A stretch of 64,000 nt of DNA. Source: Marinomonas ostreistagni. Its GTDB lineage: Bacteria > Pseudomonadota > Gammaproteobacteria > Pseudomonadales > Marinomonadaceae. The notes beneath the pieces are model-generated. The model ran no database searches, was not told where the DNA came from, and saw nothing but the letters and a program-made list of their open reading frames with translations. A program made the position numbers and the translations under genes. The stretch is taken from the NCBI RefSeq assembly GCF_016888445.1, contig NZ_JAFEKF010000003.1:1-64000 (forward strand), read 5' to 3'. Of the stretch, positions 44,995 to 53,024 are shown in pieces. How positions within the stretch are numbered: position 1 is the stretch's first letter; each line of letters starts with the position of its first letter.

Positions 44995-45929
44995 TAGTTA
45001 TTAGCTTCCACTAACCTTTCAATATCATCCAAAATAACCTGCGCGGCCAATGGGCCTGAAGTACTGCTCCAGACTTGACCATCTACGGTTGCGACATGGT
45101 TTTGTTGTACTACATTCAAGCGCGCAAATGCATCGGATTGCTTAGCACTGTTTAGTGCTTCTTCACCGTCAGCATTTAGTGTAGCTAGGAACAGCCAGTC
45201 TTCATCAATAACACCAATGTTCTCAAGACTTAGAGTGCTTGAGTGTGGGCGGCCTTCCTGAATCAAATCACCGTCTTGGGTATCAAATCCTGCTTGGGCC
45301 ACGACGCTACCAGCAAAAAGATCTTTGGCCATGATCATTGGACCTTGTGGCATCCAGCGAGCAATGAAGGCATTGCGTTGGTCGCTTGGTAGCTTGCTGA
45401 CAAGATTCGTTTTAATTTCAGCAGCACGCTCATCAACGGCACTTAATGCAGCGTCGACCGCTTCACTTTCGCCAATAGCTTCACCGTATAGGCGGGCTTC
45501 TTTGCGCCATGCATTAGGCTCGTCAAAGTTCCATTTAGACACCACGGTAGGAGCGATTTTTGACAGTACTTTGTATTGCTCTTCTGATAGGGCGTAACCG
45601 GCTAAAATTACATCAGGGCGCTCCTTGATAACCGCCTCAAGGTTGGTTTCTCGTGCTGAGCCAACGATGCGGATGCCTTCTTGTTTATCGGCTAGGTAAT
45701 CCGATACGGTTTCGCTACCGCGAGTTGCCACAGAGCCTGCTACTTTTACGTCAATCGCAGACATTACATCCAGTGCGCCTTCATGAAGGGTAACAATGCG
45801 CTCCACATCGTCTTTAACCGTAACATCACCGTATTTTGTGTCGACAGTCACATCTGCCAACGCTAGGTTGGTGGTCAAAGCCATGGCCGAGGTCGCTGTA
45901 AAAAGCATAAGGCGGCGAGTGAATGACAT
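44994..45929 (-). CDS. Iron-siderophore ABC transporter periplasmic binding protein
   Basis: 311 aa type III (TroA-like/FecB) binding protein. The signal peptide covers about 25 residues (MLFTATSAMALTTNLALA), with no lipobox Cys. The mature part contains DVTVDTKYGDVTVKDDVERI, VKVAGSVATRG near 62, KERPDVILAGYALSEEQYK near 105, and IAPTVVSKWNF. A canonical AAGGAG lies 6 bases before the ATG. First gene of the importer operon, with a Fur-box-like site 33-51 bases upstream. Ligand not determined; the neighbouring catecholate-like receptor suggests a catecholate. Confidence 0.92.
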   Translation of the reverse strand: MSFTRRLMLFTATSAMALTTNLALADVTVDTKYGDVTVKDDVERIVTLHEGALDVMSAIDVKVAGSVATRGSETVSDYLADKQEGIRIVGSARETNLEAVIKERPDVILAGYALSEEQYKVLSKIAPTVVSKWNFDEPNAWRKEARLYGEAIGESEAVDAALSAVDERAAEIKTNLVSKLPSDQRNAFIARWMPQGPMIMAKDLFAGSVVAQAGFDTQDGDLIQEGRPHSSTLSLENIGVIDEDWLFLATLNADGEEALNSAKQSDAFARLNVVQQNHVATVDGQVWSSTSGPLAAQVILDDIERLVEANN

Positions 45930-45961
45930 GGGATCTCCTTAAGTTGAATTTGAGCTTACAA

Positions 45962-45980
45962 AATAATGATAATGTTTCTT
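45962..45980. promoter_or_regulatory. Fur box upstream of the siderophore importer operon
   Basis: The left 12 bases AATAATGATAAT match 11 of 12 positions of the Fur consensus GATAATGATAAT, and the 19-mer about 14 of 19. It is 33 bases upstream of the binding-protein start codon, in a promoter position. Confidence 0.72.
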
Positions 45981-46065
45981 ATTTGTCTTTCATATCCTGA
46001 TGCACACAATTTGCGCAGTGTTTTTGTGAATAGAGTGTTGCGCAAAATGAAACGAACTTTTGTTG

Positions 46066-46086
46066 AAAGTTGAGAATATCAACTTT
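46066..46086. repeat. Inverted repeat upstream of the motility-protein promoter
   Basis: AAAGTTGA (46066-46073) and TCAACTTT (46079-46086) are perfect inverted arms with a 5-base spacer. No gene ends here, so a terminator is unlikely; an operator is possible. Confidence 0.35.
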
Positions 46087-46113
46087 TTCGGCGGTTGCGT
46101 TTTGTAATCTTAT

Positions 46114-46140
46114 TAAAGGTTTCAGTAACGCCGCCGAGAC
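46114..46140 (+). promoter_or_regulatory. Sigma-28 (FliA)-type promoter
   Basis: TAAA at 46114-46117, 15 bases, then GCCGAGAC at 46133-46140, against the flagellar consensus TAAA-N15-GCCGATAA (6 of 8 in the -10 element, exact spacing). The gene downstream is a small YjfB-type motility protein, which supports the reading. Confidence 0.72.
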
Positions 46141-46222
46141 AGAATTGTAAGGGACTGTTCAGAACGCTGTTGCTTTCTGAGTCAATGTTCTATGGTAGGG
46201 ATACCAACAAAGAGGGTTATCT

Positions 46223-46420
46223 ATGAGTAGTGTAGCCAATGTAAGTACGTCTTACGCCATGGAAATGATGGGCGTCGCGATGGCCAAAACTCAGCAAGAA
46301 GAGCAAGGGCGTCAGTCTTTGCAATTGCTTGAGAGTGCCGCCTCGTCGTCGCAACAGATCCAGACCAGCAGTGCCGCTCCTGTGGGCAATGTAGGTCAAA
46401 ACATCAATATCAAAGTCTAA
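46223..46420 (+). CDS. Small YjfB-type putative motility protein
   Basis: 65 aa, no signal peptide or membrane segment. Helical and polar: an N-terminal Ala/Met-rich helix (YAMEMMGVAMAKTQQEEQ), a LQLLESAA segment, a Ser/Gln-rich linker and a closing VGNVGQNINIKV. The length, QLLESA and final GxNIxIxV pattern fit the YjfB family of putative motility proteins (Pfam YjfB_motility). Function in that family is not established. A GAGG element lies 8 bases before the ATG, and a sigma-28-type promoter lies about 85 bases upstream. A bidirectional terminator follows, so it is monocistronic. Confidence 0.72.
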   Translation: MSSVANVSTSYAMEMMGVAMAKTQQEEQGRQSLQLLESAASSSQQIQTSSAAPVGNVGQNINIKV

Positions 46421-46435
46421 TTTGAGTTTGATGTT

Positions 46436-46462
46436 AAAAAGCCGCATCCAGTGCGGCTTTTT
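46436..46462. terminator. Bidirectional terminator between the small motility gene and epmB
   Basis: AAAAAGCCGCA (46436-46446) pairs with TGCGGCTTTTT (46452-46462), loop TCCAG, with T runs on both strands. Confidence 0.92.
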
Positions 46463-46484
46463 TGTGTCTGCTGAATGCGTCACT

Positions 46485-47510
46485 CTATAGTTGCGGGGCT
46501 AACACGGTTTTGGCTGGTTGCCCTGGTATTTCTTTAGCAAGCTTAGGCATTAAATAGCCTGGTAATTTATGCGCGACTTGCCCCATCAGTTGCTGTGCCT
46601 CGGTCAGACTGACATCAAAATGCGCACCGCCTTCGATCGGGTCCAGAGTAAACATGTAGTAAGGCAAAATGCCTGCGGCAAACAGGGCTTCACTTAAATC
46701 CACCTGTGCACTGACGGAGTCGTTCACGCCTTTTAGAATTACCCCTTGATTAAGCACCGTGACGCCAGCCTGTTTAAGCAGAGCGACTTTGTGGGCAATA
46801 GTCTGATCAATTTCATTGGCGTGATTACTGTGCAGCACCAAAATCACATCTAGGCGTGTTTGCTGGATCCAACTGATGAATTCGTCATTAATGCGACTCG
46901 GAATAACGATGGGTAAGCGTGAGTGGATACGTAAGCGCTTTAACTGAGGTAACGCCTCTAGACGAGCCACTTGTTTGGCCAGCTGGCTGTCTTTAAGCAT
47001 CAAGGGGTCGCCGCCACTTAAAATGACTTCGTTGACTTCTGGGTGCTGTTCTAAGTAGCTAATCACACTGTCCCATTCTTTTTGCGCCAGCTGGTTATCG
47101 CCATAAGGAAAGTGGCGTCTAAAACAGTAACGACAATTCACCGCGCAGATGCCTGTGGTGATAATTAAAACGCGGCGCTCGTATTTGTGCACGATGGCCT
47201 TTTGTGGGTTGTGATTGCCTTCGTCTAATGGATCTTTAACGTAGCCTGATACGGGCTGCATTTCGATGTCATCGGCCAGCACTTGTTTTAATAATGGATC
47301 CTGCGGATCGCCATAACCCATGCGCTCGACAAAAGGTTTGGGCACCAGCATGCGAAATGAGTCCATGGCTTGGGCGGCTTTGGGTAGGTCTTGCGCATCA
47401 AGGCCGAGTAGCGGTAAAAGTTCTGCGGGCGTTTTTAGCGCTTGCGCCAGCTCAGTAGACCAATGGGTCTCAATGGCATTTTGAATAGGGATCACGTCAA
47501 ATATCTGCAA
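46485..47510 (-). CDS. epmB: EF-P lysine 2,3-aminomutase EpmB
   Basis: 341 aa radical-SAM, PLP-dependent enzyme (E. coli 342 aa) that converts L-alpha-lysine to beta-lysine for EF-P modification. The radical-SAM cluster motif CAVNCRYCFRRHFPYG is near residue 122, followed by EVILSGGDPLMLKD and RLRIHSRLPIVIPSRI. PLP-binding Lys is expected in the C-terminal LMPKLAKEIPGQPAKT. Start is TTG at 47510, giving the family length and N-terminus; no good ATG or ribosome site is nearby. It is divergent from efp across 152 bases. Confidence 0.95.
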   Translation of the reverse strand: MQIFDVIPIQNAIETHWSTELAQALKTPAELLPLLGLDAQDLPKAAQAMDSFRMLVPKPFVERMGYGDPQDPLLKQVLADDIEMQPVSGYVKDPLDEGNHNPQKAIVHKYERRVLIITTGICAVNCRYCFRRHFPYGDNQLAQKEWDSVISYLEQHPEVNEVILSGGDPLMLKDSQLAKQVARLEALPQLKRLRIHSRLPIVIPSRINDEFISWIQQTRLDVILVLHSNHANEIDQTIAHKVALLKQAGVTVLNQGVILKGVNDSVSAQVDLSEALFAAGILPYYMFTLDPIEGGAHFDVSLTEAQQLMGQVAHKLPGYLMPKLAKEIPGQPAKTVLAPQL

Positions 47511-47662
47511 AATCTAGTTAAATTGGGTTATGATGTCGGCCATCATTGGCCGATTGGCCAACGGCTCTGATGAGTCTCGCAACATTCACAAGCGATCGAC
47601 TCCCAGAACATCGCGGTGTTCGACCAGAGCCTTGTATCTAAATCATGACATTGTGAGGATTT

Positions 47663-48238
47663 ATGGCGAGTTATTCTACCAGCGAATTGCGCAGCGGTAA
47701 CAAAGTAATGGTCGATGGCGACCCTTGTGCTGTACTAGACAACGAACACGTGAAACCTGGTAAAGGCCAAGCGTTCAACCGCATCAAACTACGTAACCTA
47801 AAATCAGGTCGTGTTTGGGAGCGTACTTTCAAATCTGGTGATTCGCTAGAAACAGCAGACGTAATGGATACCGATATGGAGTATCTATACACTGACGGCG
47901 AATTCTACCACTTTATGGCAACGGATGGCTCATTTGAGCAGCACGGTGCTGATACCAATGCGGTAGGCGACGCGGCAAAATGGCTTAAAGAGCAAGAAAC
48001 TTACGTGGTGACACTATACAACGGTGCGCCGTTTGCTGTTCAGCCACCTAATTTCATCGAGCTTGAAGTCACTGAAACCGATCCAGGTCTTAAAGGCGAT
48101 ACAGCCAACGGCGGTTCTAAGCCAGCGACGCTTTCAACAGGTGCTGTGATCCGTGTACCACTGTTCATCAACATTGGTGAAGTGCTACGTGTCGACACGC
48201 GTACTGGCGAATACGTATCGCGCGCAACAGGTAAGTAA
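47663..48238 (+). CDS. efp: Translation elongation factor P
   Basis: 191 aa, three-barrel tRNA mimic that relieves ribosome stalling at polyproline. The modified loop [17 protein letters not shown] is near the N-terminus, with Lys34 as the modification site, the same number as in E. coli. The C-terminal signature is seen in [20 protein letters not shown] and [16 protein letters not shown] lies 4 bases before the ATG. It sits between epmB and epmA, which together install beta-lysine on Lys34. Confidence 0.97.
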   Translation: MASYSTSELRSGNKVMVDGDPCAVLDNEHVKPGKGQAFNRIKLRNLKSGRVWERTFKSGDSLETADVMDTDMEYLYTDGEFYHFMATDGSFEQHGADTNAVGDAAKWLKEQETYVVTLYNGAPFAVQPPNFIELEVTETDPGLKGDTANGGSKPATLSTGAVIRVPLFINIGEVLRVDTRTGEYVSRATGK

Positions 48239-48253
48239 TTATCTTTATTAAAG

Positions 48254-48285
48254 AGCCCCCAGCCGTGAGGTATGGGGGCTTTTTT
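48254..48285 (+). terminator. Terminator after efp
   Basis: AGCCCCC (48254-48260) pairs with GGGGGCT (48274-48280), followed by T6. It separates efp from epmA, which probably relies on readthrough or its own promoter. Confidence 0.85.
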
Positions 48286-48306
48286 GTGTCTAAACGGTGA
48301 GAATGT

Positions 48307-49281
48307 ATGTATCAATCCAACGCTTGGCAGCCGACGGCTACTATAACAATGCTGAAAGCACGCGCTCAGTTGCTGCGTCAGATCCGCGAGTTTTTCTACG
48401 CACGTGACGTTCTAGAAGTCGACACCCCCTGTTTGTCTCTTGCCAGTATCAGCGACCCGCATATTGAAGTGCTGACCAGTCAAACCCGCACGCTAGGGCA
48501 AGAAGTTACTTATTATCTTCAGACCTCACCTGAATATGCCATGAAGCGTTTATTGGCTGCAGGGGCGCCAAGCATTTATCAGCTTGGTAAAGTCTTTCGT
48601 GCCGAAGAAATCGGTCGTCGCCATGGCATCGAATTCACTATGTTGGAATGGTATCGCTTAGATTTTGACCATTGGCAATTGATGAGCGAGATGGATGATT
48701 TGTTGTCGTGCTTAATGGGGCAAGCGATCTGCTCCGAACGCCTCAGTTATGCCCAAGCCTTTGAGCGTCACTTGGGCTTAAATCCATTTCAGGCTTCCCT
48801 TGAAGCACTGCAGCAAGCCTGCCATCAACATACCGAATTTGGGCTAGAAGAAAACGACCGAGATACCTTATTAGAGTTGTTGTTTGCGACGGTAGTGGAG
48901 CCCAACATTGGTCAGCAAGTGCCGTGCTTTATTCATTCTTATCCTGCTTCACAGGCGGCATTGGCCAAACAACAGATCGATGAGCACGGGCAAGCCGTAG
49001 CGGCGCGCTTTGAATGGTATTGGCGCGGCATGGAATTGGCCAATGGTTATCACGAGTTAACCGACGCCTGTGAACAACAGCAGCGTATGCAACAAGAGAT
49101 GGCAGAGCGCGCCCAGCATAAGCAAGTATGGCGTCAAGCCGATGAACGTTTGATTAAAGCATTAGAAAAAGGCTTACCTGAGTGTGCAGGCGTCGCCTTA
49201 GGTGTCGATCGTCTGCTAATGTTATTGCTGGATCAGGAACATATTAATCATGTCATGCCGTTTGCTGGGGCAAATGTTTAA
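48307..49281 (+). CDS. epmA: EF-P beta-lysine ligase EpmA (PoxA/GenX)
   Basis: 324 aa lysyl-tRNA synthetase paralogue without the anticodon-binding domain; activates beta-lysine and attaches it to EF-P Lys34. Class II motif 2, KVFRAEEIGRRHGIEFTMLE, is near residue 98, and motif 3, GVALGVDRLLMLLLD, is near 298. WYWRGMELANGYHEL is near 238. Starts at an ATG with GTGAGA upstream, 68 bases after efp and beyond a terminator. It follows efp on the same strand. Confidence 0.95.
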   Translation: MYQSNAWQPTATITMLKARAQLLRQIREFFYARDVLEVDTPCLSLASISDPHIEVLTSQTRTLGQEVTYYLQTSPEYAMKRLLAAGAPSIYQLGKVFRAEEIGRRHGIEFTMLEWYRLDFDHWQLMSEMDDLLSCLMGQAICSERLSYAQAFERHLGLNPFQASLEALQQACHQHTEFGLEENDRDTLLELLFATVVEPNIGQQVPCFIHSYPASQAALAKQQIDEHGQAVAARFEWYWRGMELANGYHELTDACEQQQRMQQEMAERAQHKQVWRQADERLIKALEKGLPECAGVALGVDRLLMLLLDQEHINHVMPFAGANV

Positions 49282-49316
49282 TGGCGACCTAAGCTGTTTA
49301 GAAAAGAGGATTTTTG

Positions 49317-51587
49317 ATGGCGAGCGCAGCACGTAATGCAAAGTTTCAAAGAGGGCGTCCAGCGACGTCTGGGCGTAGAATTACTTGGCTCTACGGCGCC
49401 GTGTTTGTGATTTGCTTGTTGACCTTATGGCGCGGCGGTGACGCGTTAAAAGAGCAGCAAATCCAAGAGTTGGAGCTGGATACCCGAGAGCAGCTAGAGC
49501 AGCTTGCCAGTGTCGTCGAAAGCGCCATCGCCAAATACCAGCATATGCCCACCTTGTTGGCATCCAATGATCGCGTACGCCAAGCTTTGCGTGAAGGACG
49601 GCCTGCCGATATCGCCCAGCTCAATCGCGAATTGGAGCAGATCAACCGTATTACCGAGGCGTCTGACAGCTACATTATCGACTTAAATGGCGACACCATT
49701 GCAGCCTCCAATTACCGCTTAGACACCTCATTTGTCGGCGGTAATTTTGCCTTTCGTCCATACTTTCAAGATGCGATACAAGGCAACGCTGGGCGCTATT
49801 ACGCTCTGGGCACCACCTCAAATCGCCGTGGCTATTACTTCTCTTACCCTGTGTATGAAGCAGACGAAGTGATTGGCGTAGCGGTGGTTAAAGTCGACCT
49901 TACCCAGTTTGAACAGCGCTTCAGTAACCAAGCCTATGAGTTTTTGATGCTCGACCCAGACGGAGTCGTGTTCAGCTCTTCACGCCCAGAGTGGCTATAT
50001 CGTGTTATGGGTGAGTTGTCCCATGAGCAACTGGCCCGCATCGCCGATTCTCAGCGCTATTTTGATCAATCGATTGAGACGCTACCGATTGTGTCAAAAC
50101 GTGCCTTTGACGAGGATGCGGACATCGTCGAGATGCTGGAAGACGTGACGCGTGAGCAGCAGGAAATCGTTGAGCGTCGCCGCTACTTAAGCATGAGTCG
50201 CCCGATTCAATTGCTGGATTTTCAAGTCGCCGTGCTTGTGCCTCTGACGCCGATCGAAGAGCAAATTGCTTTGTGGCGCGCGATATTCGCCGGCGGCATT
50301 ACTATTAGCATCTTGGTGCTTGGCTTGGCGCAGCTGCGCTCGCGCATGCTCAAAGAACGTTCTGACGCCATTGAAATGGCGCGTCATAACCAAGCTTACA
50401 TCCGCGAAGTGATCCAGCACACCCAAGCGGGCTTGGTGACTCTTGATGGCTACTACCGTATTGAGGCATTAAACCCTGCCGTAGAAAAACTCATGGAGAG
50501 CTCTTTATCCGAATTGATAGGCCATCCTTTATCGGATTTATTTGAGGTGGCTGAAAAAGATCAAACTCGCTGGTACGAGGCGCTTGATACCAGTGTTGAT
50601 TTTGCCGATACACGCCTTACCACCGTCGAAGGTGAGCTGCATGTGATCGGGCAAACGAAAACAGTACCGGTGGAGGCCACCATTTGTGAATTGCGTCTAC
50701 CGAATCGACGCAGCCATCTCGTTACCTTCCATGATATGAGCGAGCGCAAACAGTACGAGCAAGAGCTTACCGATGCACGTAATGCGTTAGAGCTGCGTGT
50801 CAAAGAGCGTACTCAAGAATTTGAGCAAGCCAATCAGCGCTTGCGCCATGAGATCGAAGAGCATAAAGCCACCCAGCAAGAGCTGATTCAGACCGCTAAG
50901 TTGGCCGTGCTGGGTCAGTTAAGTGCAGGTCTTAATCATGAACTTAATCAACCGCTGACCGCGATTCGTGCGTTTGCTGAGAATGGTCTTAAGTTCTTAG
51001 AGCGTGAAAAATACGATCAAGCCAAGGGGAATCTGCAGCAGATCAGTCAGCTCGGTCATCATATGGGAGACATCATTGCACGCTTTAAAGTGTTCGCCCG
51101 TAAAGGGGCGGTCGCGCATACTCCAATTGATGTGCAATCCGCATTAAACGGTGCCTTGCGCATCATGACGCCGCGCTTAAAAGAAGCCGATATAACGGTG
51201 CAAGCGCCAGAGAACATACAGCTGGCGGTGCTCGCCGATATGGTGTTTTTAGAGCAAGTATTGGTGAATTTACTGGCCAATGCCGTAGATGCCATTATTG
51301 AACGCCAAGACAGCACGCGAGTCATTGAAGTAGACGTGCAAGCTCAAGCGCAAGACGTGCAGATTTATGTACGTGACAGTGGAGCGGGCCTATCCGATGA
51401 GGCGATTGCGCATTTATTCGAGCCGTTTTATACCTCCAAATCCAGTGGCGTCGGCTTAGGCTTAGGTTTGTCCATCAGTCAGCGTATAATGGAGTCCATG
51501 AATGGTAGTATTCATGCCAAAAACCGCCCTGAAGGGGGCGCAGAGTTTTGTGTTACCCTGAACGCTTTTGAGCCCGAACAAGAATAA
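49317..51587 (+). CDS. DctB-type sensor histidine kinase with PAS domain
   Basis: 756 aa membrane sensor. Transmembrane helix 1 near residues 24-44; a periplasmic double-Cache-like sensor (ASDSYIIDLNGDTIAASNYR near 115; PYFQDAIQGNAGRYYALG near 145) as in C4-dicarboxylate sensor DctB; helix 2 near 322-340. A cytoplasmic PAS domain (~360-470), not found in classical DctB, and a coiled coil (~475-530) follow. Kinase core: H-box LGQLSAGLNHELNQPLTAI near 535 with the phospho-accepting His, N-box NLLANAVDAI, and G-boxes DSGAGLSD and GVGLGLGLS. The ATG at 49317 has GAGGA six bases upstream. It pairs with the activator 12 bases downstream and with the TRAP transporter. Confidence 0.92.
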   Translation: MASAARNAKFQRGRPATSGRRITWLYGAVFVICLLTLWRGGDALKEQQIQELELDTREQLEQLASVVESAIAKYQHMPTLLASNDRVRQALREGRPADIAQLNRELEQINRITEASDSYIIDLNGDTIAASNYRLDTSFVGGNFAFRPYFQDAIQGNAGRYYALGTTSNRRGYYFSYPVYEADEVIGVAVVKVDLTQFEQRFSNQAYEFLMLDPDGVVFSSSRPEWLYRVMGELSHEQLARIADSQRYFDQSIETLPIVSKRAFDEDADIVEMLEDVTREQQEIVERRRYLSMSRPIQLLDFQVAVLVPLTPIEEQIALWRAIFAGGITISILVLGLAQLRSRMLKERSDAIEMARHNQAYIREVIQHTQAGLVTLDGYYRIEALNPAVEKLMESSLSELIGHPLSDLFEVAEKDQTRWYEALDTSVDFADTRLTTVEGELHVIGQTKTVPVEATICELRLPNRRSHLVTFHDMSERKQYEQELTDARNALELRVKERTQEFEQANQRLRHEIEEHKATQQELIQTAKLAVLGQLSAGLNHELNQPLTAIRAFAENGLKFLEREKYDQAKGNLQQISQLGHHMGDIIARFKVFARKGAVAHTPIDVQSALNGALRIMTPRLKEADITVQAPENIQLAVLADMVFLEQVLVNLLANAVDAIIERQDSTRVIEVDVQAQAQDVQIYVRDSGAGLSDEAIAHLFEPFYTSKSSGVGLGLGLSISQRIMESMNGSIHAKNRPEGGAEFCVTLNAFEPEQE

Positions 51588-51599
51588 GGATCTCGGCCC

Positions 51600-52958
51600 A
51601 TGTCTGAATTGGATCGCGTCATAGTCGTCGATGATGAACAATCGGTGCGTATGGCGATCTCGCAAACGTTGCAACTAGAAGACTTTGATGTCACCGAATT
51701 CTCGAGCGCCCAAGGGGTCGCCGAGCAAGTCGGGATTGATTGGCCTGGAGTGATCGTGAGCGATATCAATCTACCAGGCATGAGCGGATTGGCTCTGTTT
51801 GAGCAAATTAAAAAGATCGATATCGAAATTCCGGTCATTTTGATCACGGGCCATGGTGACATCAGCATGGCGGTCAATGCCATCCGTGAAGGGGCCTATG
51901 ATTTCATCGAGAAACCCTTTTCTAACGATGACTTTATCGAAGTGGTGCGCCGTGCTTGTGAAAAGCGTCGTTTGACGCTGGAAAACCGCAACTTACGCCT
52001 CGAGCTTGCCGCCCACAATGCCCCAGGGCCTCGTATCATTGGCAATACTCCAGGTATTCATCGCCTACGCCAAGCACTGCTGCATGTGGCAGATACCGCA
52101 GCCGATATCTTGATCCAAGGAGAAACTGGCACGGGTAAAGAAATGGTGGCGCGCTTCATTCACGAGCATGGTTCGCGCCGCGGTAAGCCATTTGTGGCAA
52201 TCAACTGTGGTGCGGTGCCAGATTCGATTATGGAATCAGAGTTGTTTGGCCATGAGAAAGGCGCGTTTACCGATGCGAAAACCCAGCGTATTGGTAAAAT
52301 CGAACACGCTAATGGCGGCACCTTATTTCTTGATGAAATCGAAAGCATGCCCATGTCGATGCAGATTCGACTACTGCGGGTGTTAGAAGAACGCCGCGTG
52401 GAGCGCTTAGGTTCTAATAAAGGCGTGGATCTGGATTTACGTATTTTAGCGGCGACCAAAGTCGATCTAAAAACATTGAGCGAAACCGGCACCTTCCGCG
52501 AAGACTTGTACTATCGACTTAATGTGGTGCGCGTTGATATCCCGCCACTGCGAGAGCGTAAAGACGACATCCCTTTGTTATGGCAGCACTTTTGCCTCGT
52601 TGCCACGGCGCAATACAAGCGCGAGTCAGAGCCTCTGTCAGCAGAGCGTATGCACAGCCTATTGAGCTATGATTGGCCGGGTAATGTACGCGAGCTGCGA
52701 AATCTTGCCGAGCGCTATGTGCTGATGGGCGAAGCGGGCTCATTTGAGTTCGACCAAATCATTACCAATGAAACCAATCCAGGTTTTATGACTTTGCCCG
52801 AGCAGCTTGAGCGCTTTGAAAAAACACTCCTAGAGCAAGAGCTGATGCGCCAAAAAGGTTCTATTAAAGACACCATGGACGCGTTAGGTTTGCCGCGCAA
52901 AACCTTGTACGACAAGATGCGTAAATACGGTCTCGATAAAGACCTCTACAAAAGCTAA
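51600..52958 (+). CDS. DctD-type sigma-54-dependent response regulator (GAFTDA variant)
   Basis: 452 aa. Receiver domain with phospho-Asp55 (VIVSDINLPGMSG) and Lys105; AAA+ domain with Walker A GETGTGKE (174-181), Walker B GGTLFLDEIESM near 240, and arginine finger region; C-terminal Fis-type helix-turn-helix (KDTMDALGLPRKTLYDKMRK). The sigma-54-contacting loop reads GAFTDA (221-226), not the canonical GAFTGA. It is expected to activate the TRAP genes convergently encoded next to it, from a sigma-54 promoter. AAGGA precedes the ATG; a 12-base gap separates it from the sensor gene. Confidence 0.93.
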   Translation: MSELDRVIVVDDEQSVRMAISQTLQLEDFDVTEFSSAQGVAEQVGIDWPGVIVSDINLPGMSGLALFEQIKKIDIEIPVILITGHGDISMAVNAIREGAYDFIEKPFSNDDFIEVVRRACEKRRLTLENRNLRLELAAHNAPGPRIIGNTPGIHRLRQALLHVADTAADILIQGETGTGKEMVARFIHEHGSRRGKPFVAINCGAVPDSIMESELFGHEKGAFTDAKTQRIGKIEHANGGTLFLDEIESMPMSMQIRLLRVLEERRVERLGSNKGVDLDLRILAATKVDLKTLSETGTFREDLYYRLNVVRVDIPPLRERKDDIPLLWQHFCLVATAQYKRESEPLSAERMHSLLSYDWPGNVRELRNLAERYVLMGEAGSFEFDQIITNETNPGFMTLPEQLERFEKTLLEQELMRQKGSIKDTMDALGLPRKTLYDKMRKYGLDKDLYKS

Positions 52959-52968
52959 TTCTAGGCAT

Positions 52969-52992
52969 AAAAAAGGCGCTTCGAAGAGCGCC
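52969..52992 (-). terminator. Terminator after dctM
   Basis: AGGCGCT (52974-52980) pairs with AGCGCCT (52986-52992), loop TCGAA; the minus strand ends in six T (52969-52974). It lies between the convergent response regulator and dctM genes. Confidence 0.85.
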
Positions 52993-53024
52993 TAACATGA
53001 CAACAGCTAGTGTCATAAAACTCG

